Notes: generated from the letters alone by a model not told the origin. Positions 16,539 through 27,070 are shown, counted from the first letter of the stretch. The stretch: DNA of 63,668 nucleotides from CAZTQN01 sp964615765 (GCA_964615765.1 CAZTQN010000024.1:1-63668); one strand, 5' to 3'. Translations and numbers: made by a program.

Positions 16539-18290
16539 TCAGGCCTTGACGGGCGCGTTGCCGAGGGCCTTCTTGACTTCTTCCATCAGCCGCTCGATCT
16601 GGAACGGCTTGAAGAGGACGCACGAGAGGCCTTCCTGGCTGGCGCGGACGATGGAGTGGTGCGGGTCGTAGCCGAAGCCGGTCATGAGGATGACGGGCAG
16701 GTCGTTGGAGACCTTGCGGGCGGCGCTGAAGACCTCGTACCCGTTGCGGTCGGGCATCTTGATGTCGCTGACGACCAGGTCGAAGCGGGCCGGCCCGCCG
16801 ACGCGTGAGGCTTCGAGGGCTTCGATGGCGGCGGTGCCGTCCGAGCAGACGACCACGCGGCAGCCCTTGCCGCGGAGCACGTCGCGGATGATCTGGCGGA
16901 TCTTCGGCTCGTCGTCGGCGACCAGGACGTGCTTGCCGTCGAGCGCGGGGTCGATGGTGAGCCCGGCCAGGGCGCGGTCAGCGCCGAGGATGGTCTGCGG
17001 GCCGCTGGCGGCGTCGCTGACGCGCTGGCGGATCGCCGTCACGTCCGCGATGATGCGCTCGATGTGCTGACGCAAGGTTGGGTCCGAGCCGGCCTGGTTG
17101 CGCAGCAGGCTGGCCTCCTTCATGATGTCGTCGAGCGGCTCGTTCAGTTCGCCCTGCACGCGCCCGGTGACGCTCTCGGCGGCGACGCAGCGCTCCACGA
17201 CCTGCAGGTCCAGGATGTGCAGCGCCATCGCGATGTGGTTGGCGAAGATCTCGGCGAACTGGCGGTCTTCCTCGGTGAACGCGGCCAGGTGTTCGCTCTC
17301 GACGTTGAACGCGCCGATGACACGGTCCTGCAGGCGCAGCGGGACCGTCAGCGAGCTCCGGGCCCCGTGCATGCCCATGACGTAGCGCCGGTCCTTGGCG
17401 ACGTCGGCGCACAGGTAGCTGCGCCCGGTCGCCGCGACAAAGCCCATGATGCCGTTGCCCTCTTTCTGGGCGAACAGCTCGACCTCCATCGCTTCCCGCG
17501 ACAGGCCCGAGGCGATGACCAGTTCGAGCTTGCCGGACTTCTCGTCGATCAGGCGCACCGCCAGGTGATCGAAGTGCAGCAGCTCGTGGCTGAACTTCAC
17601 GATCTTCTCTTCGAGGACCTTGAGCCGCTCGGAGACGTGCTTCTTGCGGATGCTCTCGGCGTCGAGGCGGACGAGTTCGCCGCCCGCGCGGTCGATCGCG
17701 TCCATCTTCTGCTGCGTCCGCTTCGCGAGCGTGACGTCCCAGATGACGGCGGCGACGCGGTCCACCCGGCCCGGGCCGGCGGCCAGCGGCTGACGCACCG
17801 GCGAGACGACGACTTCGTAAAAGCGCGTTTCGTCCGGCGAGGCGACCTCGAACTTGCTCGCGCTCGCGCTGAACCCTGCGCCCTCCTGCTCGAGCATCTG
17901 GTCTTCGAGCTGCGTGGCGGCGCGTCGGCAGACGGCGACGATGCGGGCCCGCGTCTGCTCGTCATACCGCCGAAAGCGCTCGTTGGCCCACACCAGCCGC
18001 CCGTCCATCGCGACCAGGCAGACCCCCTCGCCGATCGCGCCCAGGGTGGCGGAGGCTTCGCTGTCGGACAGGCGCCCGGTGATGGCGGGCAGCGCGCCCG
18101 CATCGCACAGGACGGCGTCGATCCCCTGCATGATGGTGCCGGAGGCACCGGCCCCCTCGGTGGCGGCGGCGGACAGCGTCGGGCCGTCGATGACTCGCAC
18201 GTCGTACACCCCCGACAGGGCGGCCGACAGCGACGACGCCCGAACCTGGGAGCCGGCGATGATCAACAGTTTGGGCCGAAACGGTTCCAT
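16539..18290 (-). CDS. Pseudo-receiver/PAS/GAF/receiver signalling protein
   Basis: A 583-residue cytoplasmic signalling protein. Residues 5-75 resemble the first half of a receiver (KLLIIAGSQ...IDAVLCDAG) but lack the acidic pair. A PAS domain follows (ATLGAIGEGVCLVAMDGRLV), then a GAF domain (about 215-365) and a helical segment resembling a histidine-kinase dimerisation domain without its histidine. The last 130 residues are a canonical receiver: VADDEP, phosphoacceptor in VVSDIKMPD, TGF, and the Lys in FKPF. It has no ATPase and no DNA-binding output, so it probably relays phosphate or works through protein contacts. The ATG at 18290 is preferred over a GTG 21 bases upstream. Divergent from the ABC operon. 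Confidence 0.82.
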   Translation of the reverse strand: MEPFRPKLLIIAGSQVRASSLSAALSGVYDVRVIDGPTLSAAATEGAGASGTIMQGIDAVLCDAGALPAITGRLSDSEASATLGAIGEGVCLVAMDGRLVWANERFRRYDEQTRARIVAVCRRAATQLEDQMLEQEGAGFSASASKFEVASPDETRFYEVVVSPVRQPLAAGPGRVDRVAAVIWDVTLAKRTQQKMDAIDRAGGELVRLDAESIRKKHVSERLKVLEEKIVKFSHELLHFDHLAVRLIDEKSGKLELVIASGLSREAMEVELFAQKEGNGIMGFVAATGRSYLCADVAKDRRYVMGMHGARSSLTVPLRLQDRVIGAFNVESEHLAAFTEEDRQFAEIFANHIAMALHILDLQVVERCVAAESVTGRVQGELNEPLDDIMKEASLLRNQAGSDPTLRQHIERIIADVTAIRQRVSDAASGPQTILGADRALAGLTIDPALDGKHVLVADDEPKIRQIIRDVLRGKGCRVVVCSDGTAAIEALEASRVGGPARFDLVVSDIKMPDRNGYEVFSAARKVSNDLPVILMTGFGYDPHHSIVRASQEGLSCVLFKPFQIERLMEEVKKALGNAPVKA

Positions 18291-18528
18291 CACGTTCACC
18301 CGACACTCCACCCCGACGCCGGCCGTTCACGCGGCGGCCGACCGTATCTTGAATCGGCTTGTATCAAGTTCCGCGCCAAGAGGGTGAACGACCCGCACAT
18401 CTGTTCGCACAATCTACCGGATCGGATGGCTTCCGCCAGCCACCCGCGTCCGGGGGGTGAAAACGCGTACGTTGATCCCTCATCGAACCGCCTCCGGGAG
18501 CCGATGAAATCGGTTATCCGGGCCCGCC

Positions 18529-19497
18529 ATGATTGAACTCCGTCAGGTCACCAAGCAGTTTGGACCCCAGGTTGCCGTCAGTAACCTGTCGGTATCCATT
18601 CCCGTCGGCCAGTGCGTTGGCCTTCTTGGACCTAACGGCGCAGGGAAAACCACGACTTTGCGGATCATCACCGGGTACATCCCCCCCACTACCGGCGTTG
18701 CGGAAGTTGCCGGTCAGAGCACGCTGACCGCGTCGATCCAGACGCGGCGGATGATCGGATATCTGCCGGAGACACCCCCGCTGCACGGTGAGATGCGGGT
18801 TGTGGACTTCTTGATGTACCGGGCGGGGCTATTCGGGGTGCCACGGCGGCAGGCGCGCGGGGCGGTCGGGCGCGCGATGGAGACTTGCCGCGTGAGCGAT
18901 GTCGCGCGCAAGCGGACGGGGCACCTGAGCAAGGGGTACAAGCAGCGCGTCGGACTGGCGGCGGCGCTGGTGCACGATCCGGGCGTGCTGATCCTCGACG
19001 AGCCGACCAGCGGGCTGGACCCGACGCAGATCCGCGAGACGCGGTCGCTGATCCGCACGCTGGCGGAGAAGCGAACGGTGCTGGTGTCGTCGCACATTCT
19101 GCCGGAGATCGAGCAGACGTGCGACCGGGTGCTGGTCATGGCGCGCGGGCGGCTGCTCGCCGACGGCACGCCCGAGGCGATCCGCGAGAGCGCCGGCGGG
19201 CAGACGTACACCCTCGAAGCCCGCGGCGGCGAGGGCGACCTGGGCGAGCGGGTGCGTCGGCTCGCGGGCGTGCACGGGGCGGCGGTGGAGATGCTCGAAG
19301 ATGGCTGGGTGCGGGTGCTGATCACGCCGACGGCGGGCGCGGGGGATTTGCGGGACGCGATCGCGGGGGCGGCGGCGGGCTGGCGCGTCCGCGAGATCAG
19401 TTGCAGCCGCGCTTCGCTGGAGCGGGCGTTTGTGAAGATCATCGAAGACGAGGCGGCCGGCGGAGTTGGGGCTGGTCCGGCGGGGGGCCCAGCGTGA
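18529..19497 (+). CDS. ABC transporter ATP-binding protein, GldA-like
   Basis: A 322-residue ABC ATPase of the ABC-2/gliding type. Walker A is GPNGAGKTT at 34-42, the signature is LSKGYKQR near 133, Walker B is VLILDEPTSGLD near 155, and the H-loop is VSSH. A C-terminal regulatory domain of about 100 residues follows, as in GldA and NosF-like proteins. It powers the permease encoded next (4-base overlap). With the downstream GldG-like protein it forms a Gld-type exporter. In Bacteroidetes, GldA/F/G act in gliding; in other phyla the cargo is unknown. Confidence 0.9.
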   Translation: MIELRQVTKQFGPQVAVSNLSVSIPVGQCVGLLGPNGAGKTTTLRIITGYIPPTTGVAEVAGQSTLTASIQTRRMIGYLPETPPLHGEMRVVDFLMYRAGLFGVPRRQARGAVGRAMETCRVSDVARKRTGHLSKGYKQRVGLAAALVHDPGVLILDEPTSGLDPTQIRETRSLIRTLAEKRTVLVSSHILPEIEQTCDRVLVMARGRLLADGTPEAIRESAGGQTYTLEARGGEGDLGERVRRLAGVHGAAVEMLEDGWVRVLITPTAGAGDLRDAIAGAAAGWRVREISCSRASLERAFVKIIEDEAAGGVGAGPAGGPA

Positions 19498-20210
19498 GGG
19501 CGATGCTGGCGATCGCCGGGCGCGAGTACGCGTCGTTCTTCCGCTCGCCGCTCGGCTGGGTGGTGACGGCGCTGTTCCTGTGTTTATCGGGGCTTTTCTT
19601 CGTCGCGTGGACGCTGGTGCCGGGCGGGCCGGCGAGCATGCGCGACTTCTTCGGGGCGTGGTGGAGTTTGGCGCTGATCATCGCGCCGGCGATCTCGATG
19701 AAACTCGTGAGCGAGGAACTGCGCTCGGGGACGATCGAGGCGACGCAGACGGCGCCGGTGAGCGACCTGGGCGTGGTGGCGGGGAAGTACATCGCGGGCG
19801 TCGGGTTCTTTGTCAGCATGCTGGCGCCGACGCTGGTGTACGTCGGCGTGCTCGGGTGGTTGTCGCGCCCGGATTACGGCTCGATCGCGTCGGGGTATCT
19901 GGGGCTGATCCTGCTCGGCATGCTGTACCTCGCGGTCGGGTGCGTGGCGACGGTGCTGACGGCGAGCCAGCCGCTGGCGTTTCTCGGGACGCTGTTCACG
20001 CTGCTGATCCTCGAGGTGGCGACGTCGCGGATCGCGCCGGAGTTGCCGGAGAGGGTGCGTGAGGCGGTGTTCGCGATCTCGCCGCGAACGCAGGCGGCGG
20101 ACTTGTATCGCGGGCTGATCGGGACGGGGCGGGTGATGTATTTCGTCGCGGCGATCGGGTGGTGTCTGATGGTGGCGACGCTGGTGCTGCAATCGCGGAG
20201 GTGGCGATGA
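19494..20210 (+). CDS. ABC-2 type permease, GldF-like
   Basis: A 238-residue permease with about six transmembrane helices, starting MRAMLAIAGREYASFFRSPLG. The segment FRSPLGWVV and the motif SEELRSGTIEATQTAPVSD are typical of GldF/NosY-type ABC-2 permeases. Translation starts at the GTG that overlaps the stop of the ATPase gene (GTGA), with a G-rich ribosome binding site just upstream, so the two are translationally coupled. Its stop in turn overlaps the start of the next gene. It should form the membrane channel of the complex. Confidence 0.88.
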   Translation: MRAMLAIAGREYASFFRSPLGWVVTALFLCLSGLFFVAWTLVPGGPASMRDFFGAWWSLALIIAPAISMKLVSEELRSGTIEATQTAPVSDLGVVAGKYIAGVGFFVSMLAPTLVYVGVLGWLSRPDYGSIASGYLGLILLGMLYLAVGCVATVLTASQPLAFLGTLFTLLILEVATSRIAPELPERVREAVFAISPRTQAADLYRGLIGTGRVMYFVAAIGWCLMVATLVLQSRRWR

Positions 20211-22372
20211 AACGGGCCCCGCTGGCGGTGCGCAGCGTGGTGGTCGCGCTGGCGTGGACGTTCGCGCTGGTCGTGCTGGGGGTGCTCGCCGCGCGGTTTG
20301 AAGTGGTGATCGACGCGACCTCGACGCGGGAGCATCGGCTGTCGGCGAAGACGCGGCAGGTGCTGGACGGGCTGAAGGACGCGCACGAGGTGGTGATCGT
20401 GTACAGCGCGAGCGCCAGCGACCCGGTCGCGGCCCGGCGCACGCTGGACGTGCTCGACAGCATCGACCGGGCCAGCGACGAGGTGACGGTCTCGACGATC
20501 GACCTGTCGGCGTCGGGGGCGGCGGGCCGGCTGGACGCCGTGCTGACGCGGCTGATGAGCGCCTTCAGCGCGGACATCGCGCGCGTCGACGCGGGCGTTG
20601 CCGACGCCGTGGCGCGGTGTGAGGCGCTCGGCGCCGATCTGCCCGGACTTTCGGAGCGGCTGGTGAGCGCTGGGCGGGCGATCCCCGCGGGGGACGCCGC
20701 GGCGGGCCTGAAAAAGTTCTTTGACGACGCGGGCGCGGTGGCGCGGCTGGTCGGGCGCGATCTCGCAACCGCCGCGGAATCGGCGCGGGCGACGGCGCGG
20801 CAGCGCGTGGCGGGCACGCCGGTGCCGGCGCTCGATGCGGCGGCGAGCGGGCTGCGCGGCGTAATCGGCGACCTGACGCGTCAGCTCGAGGGTGTGCACA
20901 CGGGCCTGGAGACGGTCGCGGCGGGTCGCGCGGGCGCGGTGAACGCGGAGACGCTGGCGCGCGTGCGCGAACTGGTGCCCGCGGCGCAGGCGGCCCGCGA
21001 GCGCCTGGCGGCGGTGGGCGCGGTGCTGGACGATCTGCCGCGGCCGGCGATCCTGGCGGCGGCGCGGACGCTGGAGCGATCGAGCGCGGCGCTGGTCGTT
21101 CGCGCCGGTGGAGCGAGCGGCGCGGCGGCGGGCGGGGGGGGCGGGGCGGCGCAGGCTGGGCTCACGGGCCTGGATCTGGAGGCGCTGTTCCCCGTGCGAA
21201 CCGGCGCGGGGGACACGGTCCTTCGCCCGGACACGCGGGCGCGGACGGAAGACCTCGTGACGGCGGCGCTGATCCAACTGTCGGGCCGGGCCCGGCCGAT
21301 CGTGGTGCTGACGCACGGGACGAACGTGAAACTCGGGCCGGAGTTCCGGCTCTTCAGCGGGCTGGTGCAGCGTTTGAAACTGAGCGGGATCGACGTTGTC
21401 GAGTGGGCCGTGGCGGTGGACGCCGAGCCGCCGACGTTGACGCCGATCAATCCGGGCGGCACGCGCCCGGTGGTGTACGCGGTATTGCCGGCGGCGGCGG
21501 ACTCGCCGGAGACGGCGCAGCGGATGCTGAAACTCGCGGGCGTGCTGCGCGATCTGACGGCGCGGGGCGAGTCGCTGCTGGTCTCGCTCAACCCGTCGAC
21601 GCTGCCGAGCATCGGGCAGGCGGACCCATTGGCGGAGTTCCTGGAACCGCTTGGCGTGGACGCGGACACGGCGCGGCCGCTGCTTCGGCGTGTGGCGACG
21701 CAGACGGGCACGCTCGTCGGTGCGGAGTTCGCGATCATCGATCCGCTGAGCGGGGCTGCGGGCGGGAATGACGACGCGGCGTCGCCGGTGGCGCGGTCGA
21801 TCCGCGGGCTGCGGACGGATCTGTTGTGGTGCATCCCGCTGCGCGTGCGCGAAGTGTCGGGCGTGACGACGCGGCCGGTGGTGGTGATTGACAACCAGGG
21901 CGGGGCGGCGTGGGCGGAGTCGCAGTGGTCGGAGTTTCGGCGCGTGCCGGTGAACGAGCGGGCCGGGGTGGTGAACCCGCCGGGGCCGGATTCGGCACGG
22001 GACGATCGCGACGGGCCGTGGACGGTTGTGGCGAGCGTGGAACGCGCGGGGGCCCGCGTGGGCGGCGGGGCGCAGCGCGTGATGATTGTCGGGAGCAACG
22101 GGTGGTTCTTTGACGAGATCGCCGGCGCGTCGGGGATGGTGGAAGGGCGCCCGACGCTGGTGGCCCCGGGGAACGCCGAGCTGTTCGAGGCGTCGGTGCA
22201 CTGGCTGGCCGGGCAGGAAGACCTGATCGCGAGCGGGGCGACGGCGGCGCCGACGGCGCTGATCCCGCCGATGAGCGAGGCGGGGCTGCGGGCGCTGCGG
22301 TGGGGGCTGGTGGTGGGCGTGCCGCTGCTGGTGCTGCTGGCGGGTGCCATCTGGCGGCTCATCCGGGGGTAA
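20207..22372 (+). CDS. GldG-like ABC transporter accessory protein
   Basis: A 721-residue protein with one N-terminal and one C-terminal transmembrane helix and a large domain between, presumably outside the cytoplasmic membrane. The opening (TREHRLSAKTRQVLDGLKD, then VVIVYSAS) matches the GldG/ABC-type uncharacterised transport family, whose members carry an N-terminal redox-like fold. Residues about 85-300 form a long Ala-rich helical insertion not usual in GldG. The central part includes PIVVLTHGTNVKLGPEFRLF. The ATG at 20207 overlaps the permease stop (ATGA) behind GGAGGTGG. It completes an ATPase-permease-accessory trio. Confidence 0.82.
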   Translation: MKRAPLAVRSVVVALAWTFALVVLGVLAARFEVVIDATSTREHRLSAKTRQVLDGLKDAHEVVIVYSASASDPVAARRTLDVLDSIDRASDEVTVSTIDLSASGAAGRLDAVLTRLMSAFSADIARVDAGVADAVARCEALGADLPGLSERLVSAGRAIPAGDAAAGLKKFFDDAGAVARLVGRDLATAAESARATARQRVAGTPVPALDAAASGLRGVIGDLTRQLEGVHTGLETVAAGRAGAVNAETLARVRELVPAAQAARERLAAVGAVLDDLPRPAILAAARTLERSSAALVVRAGGASGAAAGGGGGAAQAGLTGLDLEALFPVRTGAGDTVLRPDTRARTEDLVTAALIQLSGRARPIVVLTHGTNVKLGPEFRLFSGLVQRLKLSGIDVVEWAVAVDAEPPTLTPINPGGTRPVVYAVLPAAADSPETAQRMLKLAGVLRDLTARGESLLVSLNPSTLPSIGQADPLAEFLEPLGVDADTARPLLRRVATQTGTLVGAEFAIIDPLSGAAGGNDDAASPVARSIRGLRTDLLWCIPLRVREVSGVTTRPVVVIDNQGGAAWAESQWSEFRRVPVNERAGVVNPPGPDSARDDRDGPWTVVASVERAGARVGGGAQRVMIVGSNGWFFDEIAGASGMVEGRPTLVAPGNAELFEASVHWLAGQEDLIASGATAAPTALIPPMSEAGLRALRWGLVVGVPLLVLLAGAIWRLIRG

Positions 22373-22435
22373 ATGCGCCGGCGGGAGGGGTGATGAAGAT
22401 CCGCTCATGCGGCGCTCGAACTAACCTCGCGGTGC

Positions 22436-25400
22436 ATGGCGGAAGAAGAGTCGAGCACACGCGGCAGCGCGGCGGGGACGCCCAATGGAGTGAGTCGCCC
22501 AGCGGCCCATGGCGCGGACGCCGCGCACGCCGTCGAACAGTTCCGCCTCGCGGCGCGGGCGGTAAACGGGATCCTGTACGACTATGACCCGCGGCTTGAC
22601 CGTGTCGAGCGGTTTCACGGGCTGCGGGAGGTGCTCGGTTGGGGCACGGACGAAGTGCCCGCGACCGGAACGTGGTGGCGGGAGCAGATCCACCCGGACG
22701 ACCTCGAAGATGTCTGGCGGCAGTTTGAAGCCACCGAGGGCGACACGGGGTTGACAACCTACCGCGTGCGGCATCGCGACGGGCGCTGGCTGGATATCGA
22801 GGATCGCTTCACGATCGTGCGCGATGCCGACGGGGCGATCGTGCGGCTGGTCGGGTGCACCATCGATGTCAGCGAGCGCGTGCGGGCGGCCCGTTGCCGG
22901 CGGCTGGCGTCGCGGGCGGCCGGGCTGGGCGTGTTCGAGTGGGACCCCGTGGCGGACGTGGCGTGGTGGGAGGACGACCGGATCTATGAGATCTTCGGGC
23001 GTGCGCGGGAACGCGGCCCGATCAACCGCGAAGAGTTCATCCGCGACGTTCTGCACGAGGACGACCGCGACGCGTTCATCGCGGCCCTCGACTCGGCCCA
23101 GCGCGGCGGCGGCGCGTTCAGCACGAAGTGCCGCATCTGGCGCCAGACCGACCGATCGGAGCGGTGCATCGAGTTCACGGCGGAGTTCGAGCGGGACGCG
23201 AGCGGGGAACCACGCCGCATGTTCGGGCTGGTGCGCGATGTGACGGACCGCGAGGTCTGGCAGCAGGCGCTGATCCGCAACCAGCAGACCTTCGAGGCGC
23301 TGATCCGCGACAACCCGTTCGGCGTGTACGTCGTCGACGCGGACTTCCGGCTGTCGATGGCGAGCGCCGGGGCGCGGGAGGCGTTCAAGAACGTGCGCCC
23401 GCTCATCGGGCGGAGACTCGACGAAGCGCTGCGCACGATCTGGCCCGAACCCTTCGCCAGCGAGGCGCTCGAACGCTTCCGGCACACGCTGCGCACGGGC
23501 GAGGCGTATCACTCGCGCGATACCACCGAGCAGCGCGCGGACATCTCCGAGACGCAGCGGTACGACTGGCGACTGGACCGCGTGACGATGCCCGACGGGC
23601 GGTACGGCGTGGTCTGTTTCTACTACGATCTGTCCGACCATTTACGCTGGGAAAAGGCGCTGAGCGAGAGCGAGCGGCGCTTCCGCGTGACGTTCGAGAA
23701 CGCCGCGGTCGGCATCGCGCACGTCGGGCTCGACGGCAAGTGGCTGCGCGTCAACGACCGCATCTGCCAGATCACCGGGTACACGCGCGAGCACCTGCTG
23801 CGAACGTCGTTCGCCGACATCACGCACCCGGAAGACCTCGAGGCGGACTGGGACAACGCGCGGCGGCTGCTGGCGGGCGAGATCGGCACGTACGCCATGG
23901 AGAAGCGGTACATCCGCAAGAACGGCACGATCGTGCCGATCGAGCTGACGGCATCGCTGGCGCGGGACGAGCGCGGCGAGCCGTCGTACTTCATCAGCGT
24001 CATCCAGGACATCTCGCTGCGCAAGGCGGCGGAAGAGGCGCTGGTGCTCAGCGAGCGGTCTTTCCGCACCATGGCCGACACGGCCCCCGCGATGCTGTGG
24101 GTGTGCGACACTGACAACAGCTGCACGTTCCTGAGCGCGGGGTGGTACGAGTTCACGGGGCAGACGCCCGGCGAGGGGCTCGGGCTCGGGTGGCTGCAGG
24201 CGGTGCACCCGGACGATCGCGAGCGCGCGGGCCAGGTGTTCATGGACGCCGCGGCGCGGCGGGCGCCGTTCATGTTCGACTACCGCGTGATGACGGGCGA
24301 CGGCAACTACCGCTGGGCCATCGACGCGGGGCGGCCGCTGTTCGACAGCGACGGCGAGTTCGCAGGCTACGTCGGTAGCGTTATCGATGTGCACGAGCGG
24401 AAGACGGCGGAGGAGGCGCTGCTGGAAAGCGCCGAGCGGCTGCGCCTGGCGAAAGAAGCGGCGGAGCTAGGGATCCACGACTACAACGTGACGACAGGGG
24501 CGATCGGGTGGGACGCGCGGGTGCGGGAGATCTGGGGTGTCGGTGCGGACGAGACGGTCACGATGGAGATGTTCCTCGCGGGGCTGCACCCGGAGGACGT
24601 TGGGCCGACGCTGGAGGCGGTGGACCGGGCGATCGATCCGGACGGGGACGGTGTGTACCTCGCGGAGTACCGCGTGTTCAGCCGCACCGACGGGCGGATG
24701 CGCTGGGTGGTCGCGACGGGTGACGTGACGTTCGTAGGTCGGACGCCGGTGCGGATGGTTGGGACGGTTCAGGACATCACCGAGCGCAAGCACGCCGAGG
24801 CGCGGCTGAAAGAAAGCGAAGAGCGATTCCGCACGCTGGCGGACAACATGTCGCAGTTCGCGTGGATGGCCGACGCGAGCGGGTACCTGCTGTGGTACAA
24901 CCAGCGGTGGTACGACTACTCGGGCACGACGCTGGACCAGATGCGCGGCAAGGGGTGGAAGGCGATCCACCACCCGGACCATGTCGAGCGCGTGGAGCGG
25001 AAGTTCTTCGACCACATCGAGCGCGGCATCCCGTGGGAGGACACGTTCCCCCTGCGCGGGAAGGACGGAACGTACCGCTGGTTCCTCACGCGGGCCCAGC
25101 CGCTGCGCGGGCCGGACGGGCGCATCGTGCGCTGGTTCGGAACGAACACCGACATCACGGAGCAGCGTGAGGCCGAGGCGGCCCTGCGGCAGAGCGAAGA
25201 GCGGTTCCGCCAGCTCGCCGACGCGATGCCGCAGTTGGTGTGGGTTGCGTCGAGCGACGGGAAGGTGCTGTATTACAACTCGCAGTCGCGCCGGTTCTCC
25301 GGGCTGAGCGAGAACAGCGCCGGGTGGGAGTGGGTGCCGGTGTTGCACCCGGAGGACCAGCAGCGGACGATCGACGCGTGGGGCCAGGCGGTCGCGACGG

Positions 25401-27070
25401 GCGACGTGTACCAGTGCGAGCACCGGATACGCATGACGGACGGGACGTACCGCTGGCACCTCAGCCGCGCGTACCGCGTCGGCGCGGGGGAGCAGGCCCG
25501 GTGGTACGGCACGGCGACGGACGTGCACGAACTGAAGGCGACGCAGGAAACGCTGCGCGAGAGCGAGACGCGCTCACGCCGGGCGCAGCGCGGGGCACGC
25601 GTCGGGCTGTGGGAGGCGGACCTTCGCACTGGGCAGACGTTCTGGTCCGAGTTCATGTGGACGCTGTACGGGCGTACGCCGGATCCGAACGTGAACCCGG
25701 AACTCGTGTGGATGCGGAGCCTGCACCCGGACGACCGCCGTCGCGTGCTGGACAACGTGCGCGAGTGCGTCGAGGGCGACATGCCGGAGTTCCACGTCGA
25801 GTTCCGGATCATTCATCCGGACGGGACGGTGCGGTGGATCGAGTCGCTCGCGGAGATCATGCGCGACTCGAGCGGGCGGGCGCTGGGCATGGCCGGGCTG
25901 AACCTGGACATCACGGTGCGCAAGGCCGTCGAGGACGAACTGGATCGGCACCGCGAGCACCTGCAGCAGCTCGTCGAAGAGCGCACGGCGGAGCTCGAAG
26001 AATCGCTCCGTCGGCTGAGCCTGAGCGAGCGGATGGCGGCCCTCGGGACGCTGGCGGCGGGCCTCGGGCACGACATGGCGAACGTACTGCTGCCGATGCG
26101 GATGGCGCTCGGGACGCTCGACGCGCTGCCGGTGCCGGAGCCGGGGAAGGAATCGCTGGCGAGCCTCGGGCGTTCGACGGAGTATCTGCGGACGCTGGCG
26201 GGCGGGCTGCGGATGCTGGCCCTGAATCCGGACGAGCCGCACCTGTCGGACGAGGTGACGGGGCTGATGGCGTGGTGGCCGGAGGTCGAGGCGCTGTGCC
26301 GCGCGGTGCTGCCGACAGGCGTGGTCTTGACGGGGCACGGGCTGGAGAGCGCGCCGCCGGCGGCGATCCCCGCGCACGCGCTGACGCAGGTGGTGTTCAA
26401 CCTGATCCAGAACGCGGGGGACGCGCTGCGCGAGCGCGGGGCGGGTCTGATCCGCGTCGAGGCGTCGGCGGGGGGGCGCGGAGACCAGGTGCTGATCCGT
26501 GTGATCGACAACGGGCCGGGCATGACGCCGGACGTGCGGGCCCGGTGCCTGGAGCCGTTCTTCACGACCAAGGCGCGCGGGCGGGGCACGGGGCTCGGGC
26601 TGGCGATCGTGTACCAGATCCTGGGTCGGTACAACGGCTCGATCACCGTCGAGTCGCAGCCCGGCGCGGGGGCGACGTTCACGGTGTATCTGCCCAAGGC
26701 CGCGGGCACGCCGGCGGGGCGTGACCTGATCGGCGTGATCCGCGTGTCGGACCCGCGCTTGAGCGCCATCGCCCGGGGCGTGCTGGTGGGAACTGGGGCG
26801 GAGATCGTGGACCGTGCGCCGGAGGACCACCGGCCGGCGGTGTTCATCGTGGACGAGCGCGTGACGGCGGACGAGATCGAGCGGCTCGTGGCGGGCGGTG
26901 CGCGTCGGCGTGTGGTGAAGTTCGGCGCGAATGCGGACGGCGACCCGCGCGTGATCACGGTGACCGAGCCGAAGGTCGCGGCGGTCCGTCGCGCCGTGGC
27001 CCGCGCGGTAGACTCGATGCCCACCCCGCCCGGCTCGAACGGGGCGGCCCAGTCAAGCGGAGGTGCGTGA
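22436..27070 (+). CDS. Nine-PAS hybrid histidine kinase with degenerate receiver tail
   Basis: A soluble 1544-residue sensor kinase with no membrane segment. Nine consecutive PAS/PAC units of about 125 residues fill residues 24-1165; many carry HPDD/HPED and end in DITER-type linkers. A coiled coil leads to a dimerisation domain with His1212 in GLGHDMANVLLP, the HDxxN class. The ATPase domain has an N box at Asn1326, the G1 box DNGPGM at 1358 and the G2 box GRGTGLGLAI. The last 115 residues look like a receiver without a phosphoacceptor Asp. The next gene, a stand-alone receiver, overlaps its stop, so the two form a pair. It follows the GldG-like gene by 63 bases and may belong to that operon. 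Confidence 0.9.
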   Translation: MAEEESSTRGSAAGTPNGVSRPAAHGADAAHAVEQFRLAARAVNGILYDYDPRLDRVERFHGLREVLGWGTDEVPATGTWWREQIHPDDLEDVWRQFEATEGDTGLTTYRVRHRDGRWLDIEDRFTIVRDADGAIVRLVGCTIDVSERVRAARCRRLASRAAGLGVFEWDPVADVAWWEDDRIYEIFGRARERGPINREEFIRDVLHEDDRDAFIAALDSAQRGGGAFSTKCRIWRQTDRSERCIEFTAEFERDASGEPRRMFGLVRDVTDREVWQQALIRNQQTFEALIRDNPFGVYVVDADFRLSMASAGAREAFKNVRPLIGRRLDEALRTIWPEPFASEALERFRHTLRTGEAYHSRDTTEQRADISETQRYDWRLDRVTMPDGRYGVVCFYYDLSDHLRWEKALSESERRFRVTFENAAVGIAHVGLDGKWLRVNDRICQITGYTREHLLRTSFADITHPEDLEADWDNARRLLAGEIGTYAMEKRYIRKNGTIVPIELTASLARDERGEPSYFISVIQDISLRKAAEEALVLSERSFRTMADTAPAMLWVCDTDNSCTFLSAGWYEFTGQTPGEGLGLGWLQAVHPDDRERAGQVFMDAAARRAPFMFDYRVMTGDGNYRWAIDAGRPLFDSDGEFAGYVGSVIDVHERKTAEEALLESAERLRLAKEAAELGIHDYNVTTGAIGWDARVREIWGVGADETVTMEMFLAGLHPEDVGPTLEAVDRAIDPDGDGVYLAEYRVFSRTDGRMRWVVATGDVTFVGRTPVRMVGTVQDITERKHAEARLKESEERFRTLADNMSQFAWMADASGYLLWYNQRWYDYSGTTLDQMRGKGWKAIHHPDHVERVERKFFDHIERGIPWEDTFPLRGKDGTYRWFLTRAQPLRGPDGRIVRWFGTNTDITEQREAEAALRQSEERFRQLADAMPQLVWVASSDGKVLYYNSQSRRFSGLSENSAGWEWVPVLHPEDQQRTIDAWGQAVATGDVYQCEHRIRMTDGTYRWHLSRAYRVGAGEQARWYGTATDVHELKATQETLRESETRSRRAQRGARVGLWEADLRTGQTFWSEFMWTLYGRTPDPNVNPELVWMRSLHPDDRRRVLDNVRECVEGDMPEFHVEFRIIHPDGTVRWIESLAEIMRDSSGRALGMAGLNLDITVRKAVEDELDRHREHLQQLVEERTAELEESLRRLSLSERMAALGTLAAGLGHDMANVLLPMRMALGTLDALPVPEPGKESLASLGRSTEYLRTLAGGLRMLALNPDEPHLSDEVTGLMAWWPEVEALCRAVLPTGVVLTGHGLESAPPAAIPAHALTQVVFNLIQNAGDALRERGAGLIRVEASAGGRGDQVLIRVIDNGPGMTPDVRARCLEPFFTTKARGRGTGLGLAIVYQILGRYNGSITVESQPGAGATFTVYLPKAAGTPAGRDLIGVIRVSDPRLSAIARGVLVGTGAEIVDRAPEDHRPAVFIVDERVTADEIERLVAGGARRRVVKFGANADGDPRVITVTEPKVAAVRRAVARAVDSMPTPPGSNGAAQSSGGA

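Noticed and set aside
19874..22408. Long Arg/Pro/His-rich open frame opposite the permease and GldG-like genes
   Set aside because: Composition is that of an antisense shadow; the plus-strand genes here have clear families and overlapping starts and stops.
22393..22587. Short open frame starting MKIRSCGARTN behind GGGAGGGG, just before the nine-PAS kinase
   Set aside because: It runs out of frame into the kinase coding region and has no protein character after 20 residues. A regulatory leader peptide remains possible but unsupported.
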